A DNA stretch of 15,486 bases. Origin: JBKBYG01 sp046313435. GTDB lineage: Bacteria > Pseudomonadota > Alphaproteobacteria > Rickettsiales > Arcanibacteraceae. The notes below the pieces were generated by a model. The model worked only from the letters and a program-made list of their open reading frames with translations, did not search any database and was not told the DNA's origin. The stretch lies in NCBI GenBank assembly GCA_046313435.1, contig JBKBYG010000037.1, positions 1 through 15,486 of the forward strand, given 5' to 3'. A program made the position numbers and the translations under genes. Below are positions 1 to 5,772 of this stretch, piece by piece (position 1 is the first letter of the stretch; the number at the start of each line of letters is the position of its first letter).

Positions 1-699
1 GCTTTAATTTTTGAAGATCCAGCAATTAGACTTAATTTTCCTGAAGTTGAAAAACTGCCTTCACCAATAATTTCATATGATAAGTTAAATATTGGCTATG
101 ATAATATTCCAGTTTTAAAGCATGTGGGTGGAAGCATAATGAGCGATGATAGAATTGCCTTGCTTGGAGCAAATGGTAATGGTAAATCAACTTTTGCCAA
201 ACTTCTCGCTAAGGAACTTAAGCCACAATCTGGTGAGTTTACCATGTATGAAAAGCTTAGAATAGGTTATTTTAATCAGCATCAATATGAAAATCTTGAA
301 CTTGATAGGACACCTATCGATCATTTAACAAAAATAATGGTAGGTCAAAGTGAAATGAATGTTAGAACCCATCTTGGTTCATTTGGTTTTCAAAGAGAAA
401 AGGCAACGACTTTGGTAGGCAAGCTTTCAGGAGGTGAAAAAGCAAGGTTAGTTTTTTCAATGATAACTTGCTTAAAGCCTCATATTCTAATCCTTGATGA
501 ACCTACTAACCATTTAGATATTGATATGAGAGAATCACTTATTTTTGCAATAAATGATTTTAATGGAGCAGTTATTTTAATAAGCCATGATCTACATTTA
601 ATTGAAAATACGATCGATAAATTATGGATTGTAAAAGATCAAAAAATAGGGCCATTTAACGGATCAATCGAAGAATATAGAGACTCATTATTGAAGTAA
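1..699 (+). CDS. ABC-F family ATPase, C-terminal part (5' end outside window)
   Basis: This reading frame is open from base 1, so the gene begins upstream. The 232 residues visible hold the end of the inter-domain linker (EDPAIRLNFP) and the whole second ATPase domain. Walker A is GANGNGKST, the signature is LSGGEKARL, Walker B with D-loop is LILDEPTNHLDI, and the switch His is in ISHD. No membrane segment is seen. Together this places it in the ABC-F family of soluble twin-ATPase proteins that act on ribosomes, closest to the Uup/YheS-like type usual in alphaproteobacteria. An internal ATG at 124 is not the start, because homology runs upstream of it. The protein stops about nine residues after the typical FNGSIEEYR segment, so it lacks the charged or coiled-coil C-terminal extension many relatives have. 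The ABC-F call is firm; the subfamily is less so. Confidence 0.93.
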   Translation, partial: ALIFEDPAIRLNFPEVEKLPSPIISYDKLNIGYDNIPVLKHVGGSIMSDDRIALLGANGNGKSTFAKLLAKELKPQSGEFTMYEKLRIGYFNQHQYENLELDRTPIDHLTKIMVGQSEMNVRTHLGSFGFQREKATTLVGKLSGGEKARLVFSMITCLKPHILILDEPTNHLDIDMRESLIFAINDFNGAVILISHDLHLIENTIDKLWIVKDQKIGPFNGSIEEYRDSLLK

Positions 700-706
700 T
701 GTGCCT

Positions 707-817
707 TACCATTTATGATTTATATTACTACACTGTCATAAGTAGGGTCTAAAGGCTCGGTCACATATTAGTGTGCTCACTCGCTTTCGCCTACCACTCC
801 TATTATTAGAAATGGTA
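707..817. repeat. Imperfect palindromic, locally GC-rich intergenic element
   Basis: The ends are inverted copies of TACCATTT (707-714 and 810-817). An inner pair GTAGG/CCTAC lies at 742-746 and 790-794. The centre holds a small palindrome CACA-TATTAG-TGTG at 762-775. Bases 742-800 are close to half G+C, far above the surrounding intergenic DNA. Every frame is interrupted by stops. The outer arms can also fold locally (TATGA/TCATA at 714-718 and 736-740; TACCA/TGGTA at 792-796 and 813-817). It looks like a palindromic repeat or MITE-like element, or a structured RNA. Whether it is repeated in the genome cannot be seen here. Confidence 0.4.
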
Positions 818-929
818 TTACAATAAGATCCATTTTGTAAGCGCATTAAAAAAGTCTAATGACTAATGTCTTGATTGAGAATTCCCTTTGCTTTTAGAAT
901 TTATTTAAAGAATCATAATAGGTTTATGC

Positions 930-958
930 TTGCTAATTAATAAATTTATTGTTATACA
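930..958 (+). promoter_or_regulatory. Putative sigma70-type promoter for the 154-aa gene
   Basis: TTGCTA at 930-935 and TATACA at 953-958 are separated by 17 bases, about 30 bases before the start codon at 990. In DNA this AT-rich such matches arise by chance. The good spacing and position make it the best candidate in this gap. Confidence 0.4.
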
Positions 959-989
959 GCGAATAAAATTTTAAATATTAAAGGTAAAA

Positions 990-1454
990 ATGCCAAAACG
1001 TAAAAAACACCAAACAACTAAAGTTATATTTGAAGAAAAAGAAAAAAAGAATAAGATTCTAAGCTTAAGTGCTGAAAATGGAACCTCTAGTCAAGAAATA
1101 TTAAGCGAAGCGGAAGATGCTGTAACTGATCAGTTCACTATGGAGGAAGATTTTAATATTGACAAAGAGAACAAAAAATTAAATTCAAACGAACAGTGGA
1201 TAGAATCTTATAAAGACATCAATAAAAATAATATTCTTCCACCTATTCGTGTAAAAAAACTAATGAATTTGGCAAGAGAAATATTGACAAATAATACTCT
1301 TATTCTAGATGAAGAGTTAAAAAATCATGCGAAAGGTGCTTGTGAACAGATTAGAAATTTTTATTCTAATAAAAATGATCATGCATCAAAAATAACTTTA
1401 CAAGTACTTGAAACAATTGAGAGTAAGTTAAATAACGAACCTCGTCAAAGATAA
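990..1454 (+). CDS. Charged hypothetical protein, 154 aa
   Basis: I do not recognise this protein. The start is supported by AAAGGT at 981-986 just upstream. Residues 1-22 are strongly basic (MPKRKKHQTTK, then a Lys/Glu-rich run). Residues 30-65 are acidic and low in complexity. Residues 68-150 look helical, with hydrophobic residues spaced as in amphipathic helices. There is no signal peptide or membrane segment, so it is probably soluble. The PKRKK start resembles a monopartite nuclear localisation signal, which would suit a secreted effector, but it could equally be a nucleic-acid-binding tail. It stands alone: the gene before it has the same orientation but lies 290 bases away, and the next gene converges from the other strand. 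It is likely a real gene given its ribosome binding site and even composition. Its function is unknown. Confidence 0.7.
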   Translation: MPKRKKHQTTKVIFEEKEKKNKILSLSAENGTSSQEILSEAEDAVTDQFTMEEDFNIDKENKKLNSNEQWIESYKDINKNNILPPIRVKKLMNLAREILTNNTLILDEELKNHAKGACEQIRNFYSNKNDHASKITLQVLETIESKLNNEPRQR

Positions 1455-1475
1455 ATAATACATTAAATATATAAT

Positions 1476-2099
1476 TTAAAACCTACCTTCAAAGTTATAA
1501 TCATATAAATTTAACGTACGATAAGTAATAGAAATTCTAAGATTTTTAACATTAGATACGCCATGATAATATGGGGCGTATCTAAGTTTATTATTAAGTA
1601 GAAATCCGAGACCAGGTACTTCATTAAATTCTAAGATAAGGTTTTAACCCGTCTTTAGATTCTCTTATATAAAACTTACCTTCATAGTCTGATTGAAGTA
1701 TAACACCAAGACGTCTTCACCAAAATAAAATTTATAAGGTTTTTCGCCTTCACTGATATGTAAGGGGCTAATATCAATATGAGGCTCAAGTTGATAATTA
1801 GATCGGTAAATTGAAATAATTACATTTGAAAATGTATCATAATTAGGTAAGTTATAATTTTTATCGAATTTTTCTATACAATTTTTAAATATTTCAACTT
1901 AAATTGTTGGAATATTAGTAAACGAATTATTGCCCTCAGTGAGTTTAAAATAATCATACCCAAAAGAAATAGTTTCGCGATTAGTAAATTCTGTTTTTTG
2001 AGATTCTATATTCGGATTGTAACCCAAATATGATTCAAGCCATTTATTACATTCCAATACAATATTTGAATCAACTTGAACAGTTGGTATTGTTAACAT
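1476..2099 (-). pseudogene. Decayed 2OG-Fe(II) oxygenase-like gene
   Basis: The gene starts at ATG 2099 behind an AGGAGT site at 2108-2113. It reads 66 codons to a TAA at 1899-1901. The same frame then continues with protein-like sequence to about 1680, a one-base-type shift near 1675-1685 moves it to a second frame (KFYIRESKDGLKPYL), and another near 1632-1645 moves it to a third, which ends at the TAA at 1476-1478. Rejoined, the product is about 205 aa. It shows the order expected of a 2-oxoglutarate/Fe(II) dioxygenase: HxD in LEPHIDIS, then FGEDVL, then the distal His in YYHGVSN and an Arg in LRISITYR, which in the family bind iron and 2-oxoglutarate. Intact relatives hydroxylate protein, DNA or small-molecule substrates; which one applies here is unknown. 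It lies 32 bases behind the receptor gene and was probably co-transcribed. Sequencing error is an alternative for one lesion, less so for three. Confidence 0.72.
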
Positions 2100-2131
2100 G
2101 TATCATAACTCCTAATTAATTCCAAATATTA

Positions 2132-4117
2132 CTAAGATTCAATTAAATCTAATTCTTCATTAGATAAAAATTCTATACGAATTAGCATATTTTTTCTAGT
2201 TATTCTGTCTAATCCAGCCCTAATTACTCCTGCATTAAATGCAGCAAATATTTTAGCACCGTATAAATTAATTTTTGTTTTATCATCAAATTCTAAGTTC
2301 TCTTGCTCAAAATTTACAAAATCATATTTGATATCAGTGTTAGGATTGATAAATATATCTAAAATAAAATTTTGTTTTATTTCATTAGTGGCATTAATTT
2401 CTATATATATAGGAGTTTGAAAATTTTGACTATAATAAGCCTCAATTGCTTCTACTGCATAGACAAAGCTGATTTCAAAAGCTTTTTTGCGCATTTGTAA
2501 GTTATTTATATCACCTTTTATATTGCATTCAAAATGAGGTTTTCCTGGAAAACTATATTTTTTAAGCAAATCTTCAATAATAGTTTGAATATTACAAGTA
2601 GAAATTGCTTCAAGTCTTGAAAAATAATCTTTATTAAGAAGGTAAGGGCTAAATCGAACTTTTTCCTTATAGTATTTAACTAAAGAATTATTAAAATCTA
2701 AGAATTTTTTTGAAAAGTTATTTGTCAAATTAAATTCTGGATTATCAATAATTTCTGATAATTCATCCATATTATTAAATAATTCCCAAGCAATTATATC
2801 CTCAGCAGCATTAAAATTATCGTAAAAATTTTCTATTGAATAACATAAGTTTTTAAGCAAGTCTTGTGGAGGTGTTTCATTCTCATTATTAGCTGTTTTA
2901 TTATTTATATAATTATTTACAGCTTTGATTTTACTGAATAAATCAAGCCCTTTTGCATCATATTTTTCGATCTCATTTATTTTTTCGTGAGACAAAAATT
3001 TCACGATTGACTTAACTTTCTTTAATTCATCATCAGTATTAATTAGTTTTTTAATTATAGCTTCGATCCTCTGAATCTCAATTGGTTCATTAGATGTGCT
3101 AGAAGGTAAGCTATAGGTTGGAGAAAATTTTTCTAATTGATTAAGTTTATTTTGAATACTGGTCATAGGGCAAATAATTTTTTTGTAAAAATACTTAACC
3201 GTAAGAACTACAAAAATAATAATTATAGATAAAATCAAAGTAATGTTTGAAACTAATTTATAAATTTTATTAATATAATAAGGTCTATCAAAACTAATCT
3301 CAATAAATTCAGGTACTGAAACTAGTTTATGATGAATTATGAGCTTAGGTAAAAGTATTATATCTTTGAAAAGACTAAGTTTACTATAATTAGTAATTGA
3401 TTTAGATGTAGGGAGAGTATGTGCAAAAGAAATCTTTAAAACTGATTCTTTTGATAAATCTTTAATAAAATCTTCAATTACTAGACCTGTTAATAAGGTT
3501 CCTAAGTATTTTTTATTTTTATCCTCAAAGCCATATCCCATAGGGATTGATAATTTTTTTGTTTGAACCCCAATAACTATTTCACCAACATGTAATTTAA
3601 GAGGTGAATTTTTACTTTCTTGGATATATTTTCTTGTCGGTAATTCTTTATTGTAACTTTCAACGTTTGAGGGAGTAGAATATTTACTTGAAGCTTTAAA
3701 TTTTAGATTTTTGTCAGTAATAATTAAAGTGCTCCAATATGTTTTGCTTAAATTTCTCGGTTCAAGAGAAGCTAAGAATTTTTCAATTTCTTCGTTAGAG
3801 CTGTTATTTTCAAACAAGTAAGATATATGTTCTGAAGCCCTATTTAAAATTTCTGATCCGAGACTAATCTGATTTTCTAATTCATCTTCAATTATGTGAA
3901 TATATTGGTTAATCTCATTATATAATTCTTCACTATAAGTATATGTAATGAAAGCTATTAAGCTTGAGATAGATAAAACAATAACAAATAACCCTGTTAG
4001 AAATATTTTTTTAATTGAAAATATTAAGCTTGTATCTGGAATTTTATTATTTGGCTGAAATAAGTATTTAAATATATTTAAGCTTAAATTTCTTATACTA
4101 TTATCAGTGTTACGCAT
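2132..4117 (-). CDS. Two-TM sensor protein with degenerate histidine-kinase-like C-terminus
   Basis: This 661-aa membrane protein has TM1 at about residues 37-59, a periplasmic domain of about 60-287, TM2 at about 288-308, then a long cytoplasmic part. The periplasmic part (STLIITDKNLKFKAS, then IPMGYGFEDKNKKYLGTLL) resembles Cache/PDC ligand-binding domains of bacterial receptors. After TM2 comes a helical linker that could be HAMP-like. The end (ISFVYAVEAIEAYY around 549-562; NLYGAKIFAAFNAGVIRAG around 617-635; IRIEFL) follows the strand and helix pattern of a HATPase domain, but the N-box Asn and the Gly-rich ATP-lid motifs are missing. No clear H-box histidine is visible. I infer a pseudokinase sensor or a very divergent kinase. 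A weak AGGTT site precedes the start at 4117. The gene probably headed an operon with the broken oxygenase gene. The receptor architecture is fairly sure; the kinase ancestry is tentative. Confidence 0.75.
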   Translation of the reverse strand: MRNTDNSIRNLSLNIFKYLFQPNNKIPDTSLIFSIKKIFLTGLFVIVLSISSLIAFITYTYSEELYNEINQYIHIIEDELENQISLGSEILNRASEHISYLFENNSSNEEIEKFLASLEPRNLSKTYWSTLIITDKNLKFKASSKYSTPSNVESYNKELPTRKYIQESKNSPLKLHVGEIVIGVQTKKLSIPMGYGFEDKNKKYLGTLLTGLVIEDFIKDLSKESVLKISFAHTLPTSKSITNYSKLSLFKDIILLPKLIIHHKLVSVPEFIEISFDRPYYINKIYKLVSNITLILSIIIIFVVLTVKYFYKKIICPMTSIQNKLNQLEKFSPTYSLPSSTSNEPIEIQRIEAIIKKLINTDDELKKVKSIVKFLSHEKINEIEKYDAKGLDLFSKIKAVNNYINNKTANNENETPPQDLLKNLCYSIENFYDNFNAAEDIIAWELFNNMDELSEIIDNPEFNLTNNFSKKFLDFNNSLVKYYKEKVRFSPYLLNKDYFSRLEAISTCNIQTIIEDLLKKYSFPGKPHFECNIKGDINNLQMRKKAFEISFVYAVEAIEAYYSQNFQTPIYIEINATNEIKQNFILDIFINPNTDIKYDFVNFEQENLEFDDKTKINLYGAKIFAAFNAGVIRAGLDRITRKNMLIRIEFLSNEELDLIES

Positions 4118-4159
4118 TTTTAACCTATTATTACTTGCAATTATTTACAACCATCGAGA

Positions 4160-4188
4160 GTAATATAATTTCTATTAAGATCTGTCAA
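4160..4188 (-). promoter_or_regulatory. Sigma70-like promoter for the sensor gene
   Basis: Read on the minus strand, a perfect TTGACA (4188-4183) is followed after 17 bases by TATTAC (4165-4160). An overlapping TATATT (4167-4162) gives a 15-base spacer. It lies about 43 bases before the start codon at 4117. The consensus -35 box is notable. Confidence 0.55.
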
Positions 4189-4191
4189 GAA

Positions 4192-4227
4192 ATTTAAAAT
4201 TTATTGTAAAAAAATTTAATTTTAAAT
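4192..4227 (-). terminator. Weak AT-only hairpin downstream of the 387-aa gene
   Basis: ATTTAAAATT (4192-4201) and AATTTTAAAT (4218-4227) form a 10-bp inverted repeat with a 16-base loop, just beyond the stop codon of the 387-aa gene. It has no G-C pairs in the stem and overlaps the region just upstream of the sensor promoter. It may be a weak terminator or a chance product of AT-rich DNA. Confidence 0.25.
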
Positions 4228-4241
4228 AATCTCTGTTTGAG

Positions 4242-5405
4242 TTAATATTTTATTAGTTCAGAGGAATTCTTCTCATTAATTTTATTTTGCCAAAAATTAT
4301 TTTTAAATTTACTTAAAACTTGAGATTTTGATATTAAAATATCTTTATGAACAGAAGAGGGTATAAAGTCTTGTATTGCATAAATATAGTTAGGTAGCGC
4401 ATGACCTTTTTCATTAGGTTTTTTACCATTTAAATATTTTGGAATGGTATTTTTTCCTAAAACAATTAAAAATTCATTCTCTTTTTGATTTCCTAAATCA
4501 TTTGAAAAAATTGTATAAGGCTCTGAAGATATTATATTAATATATTTATCTAAGTAATTAACTGTAAGAAATTGAGGCAATAATACCCCTGAATCTTCAA
4601 TTGCATATATAATTATTTTTCTGAATTTAGGATTAGTATTATAAGTAAACTTACAGGCATAACCTATACTTACAACGTTAATCTTTGAGAATATTCTTTC
4701 AATTTCCTCTTCATTTAAGTTATATTCATTTGTTTTAAATATTTTATATAAAGCATTTTCAATCATCATGATTTCACGACCACCTGCACTAAATGAGAAA
4801 AGAGTGAGAATATGGTCAGGATTTTTAAAATTTATTTTATCATTTATGATTGGAAGAATATGGTTTTCAACAAATTTTAATATATATTCGGGAGTATAGT
4901 TAGGATTTAAACTATAATTCAATAAATGCTTATATCTTTCACTCCTACTAACAAAAGGTTGAAATGTAATAGTTTTTAAAGGATCATGTGAAGCTCCTAA
5001 TAAGGTTTCAATATTTTTAAGCAAAGCTGAATGCGCAGGGAGATCATCAAATTCAATTCCTCCAAATGCAATAATTTCAGCATTAATTATATCATCATTT
5101 GAGCATTTCATTAAAACAGAGTTTTGATTTACTATTGAGCGCTTATATGCATTTCCTTTGCGATCTTCCCAACCATCCGCATCTTTCAAAGAAATCAATG
5201 ATAAATTATCTATATTTTTTTCTAAAATAAGTTTTTTATATAATATAAATAGCTCATCATACTCTAAATAATTATGGTAAAAATTTATTGGATTATTAGA
5301 TACATTATATAAGGTATTGAATTTTATATAATTATATTTCGTTGTATAAATAAGTTTTTTATTGAACTTACTCAGTATATTTAAATATTTAATCATAATT
5401 TTCAT
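4242..5405 (-). CDS. Hypothetical protein with serine-hydrolase-like elbow, 387 aa
   Basis: I do not recognise a named family. The clearest signal is ILTLFSFSAGGREIMM, residues 199-214. It has a hydrophobic strand, then S204-F-S206-A-G208-G, then a helix: the shape of an alpha/beta-hydrolase nucleophile elbow, with Ser in place of the first Gly. Later come a strand with acidic residues (IIIYAIEDSGV, about 264-274) and a single conserved-looking His at 335 (KGHALPNY), which could complete a Ser-Asp/Glu-His triad. No signal peptide or membrane segment is clear. The basic N-terminus (1-30) is Lys/Tyr-rich. GGAAG at 5413-5409 sits only three bases before ATG 5405, so the ATG at codon 4 is a possible start. 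It lies 18 bases behind a 65-codon ORF and is divergent from the 998-aa gene. A lipase, peptidase or esterase effector is possible, but this is inference. Confidence 0.65.
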   Translation of the reverse strand: MKIMIKYLNILSKFNKKLIYTTKYNYIKFNTLYNVSNNPINFYHNYLEYDELFILYKKLILEKNIDNLSLISLKDADGWEDRKGNAYKRSIVNQNSVLMKCSNDDIINAEIIAFGGIEFDDLPAHSALLKNIETLLGASHDPLKTITFQPFVSRSERYKHLLNYSLNPNYTPEYILKFVENHILPIINDKINFKNPDHILTLFSFSAGGREIMMIENALYKIFKTNEYNLNEEEIERIFSKINVVSIGYACKFTYNTNPKFRKIIIYAIEDSGVLLPQFLTVNYLDKYINIISSEPYTIFSNDLGNQKENEFLIVLGKNTIPKYLNGKKPNEKGHALPNYIYAIQDFIPSSVHKDILISKSQVLSKFKNNFWQNKINEKNSSELIKY

Positions 5406-5423
5406 GCTTCCATCAATTTACAT

Positions 5424-5621
5424 TTATCTTTTTAAAAAATCTTTTTTTATTTTCATATGCAGGAAGGCTTCAGGTGTTAAACCAGGGTTTTTATCTAAAT
5501 CTATTTTTTTGATAAAATTTTCAGGTTTGATTGAGTTATTAATTAAGTTTGAATTTAACTTTTTAGAATTTCCATTAATAATAAAATTATTTTTAATTAT
5601 GTTTTTTAAAAATTTAAGCAT
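5424..5621 (-). CDS. Small hypothetical protein, 65 aa
   Basis: I favour this small frame over the overlapping plus-strand one. It has AGGGA at 5629-5625, three bases before the ATG at 5621, a TATAAT box upstream, and the same direction as the gene 18 bases behind it. The product is basic and rich in Asn and Lys (MLKFLKNIIKNNF at the start, NPGLTPEAFLHMKIKKDF at the end). It has no membrane helix or recognisable motif. It could be a leader, a small partner or chaperone of the 387-aa protein, or a remnant of a longer gene. Its coding status is moderately supported and its function is unknown. Confidence 0.5.
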   Translation of the reverse strand: MLKFLKNIIKNNFIINGNSKKLNSNLINNSIKPENFIKKIDLDKNPGLTPEAFLHMKIKKDFLKR

Positions 5622-5648
5622 TTTTCCCTATTAATTAATGTTAATATT

Positions 5649-5678
5649 ATTATACTTTATAAATATTGTTTAATTTAA
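5649..5678 (-). promoter_or_regulatory. Putative promoter for the 65-aa/387-aa operon
   Basis: On the minus strand a perfect TATAAT lies at 5654-5649, about 28 bases before the start codon at 5621. The -35 region is weak (TTAAAT, 5678-5673, 18-base spacer). Together with the plus-strand promoter at 5716-5744 it makes the 151-base gap a divergent control region. Confidence 0.4.
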
Positions 5679-5715
5679 GGAAGTATCAAAGTTAATAATG
5701 TGAAATATATTAACA

Positions 5716-5744
5716 TTGACTTATGATATTATTTAATTTATATT
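5716..5744 (+). promoter_or_regulatory. Sigma70-like promoter for the 998-aa gene
   Basis: TTGACT (5716-5721), a 17-base spacer and TATATT (5739-5744) lie 28 bases before the start codon at 5773. Both boxes are close to consensus and the spacing is ideal. This is the best promoter match in the window. Confidence 0.6.
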
Positions 5745-5772
5745 AACTAATATTAATTATAACGGAAATAAG

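Noticed and set aside
871..899. TTGATT-17-TTAGAA as a promoter for the 154-aa gene
   Set aside because: It is about 90 bases from the start codon, and the site at 930-958 is closer and better matched.
1552..1585. Perfect 11-bp inverted repeat (TTAGATACGCC / GGCGTATCTAA) resembling a terminator
   Set aside because: It falls within the coding part of the oxygenase pseudogene, spanning the YYHGVSN motif, and is not followed by a T run on either strand. It is most likely a chance dyad or a coding constraint.
5362..5634. Plus-strand 90-codon frame, hydrophobic product
   Set aside because: It lies opposite the 65-aa ORF and the start of the 387-aa gene. Its Phe/Ile/Leu richness is what the complement of Lys/Asn codons gives. 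The minus-strand frame has the better ribosome binding site.
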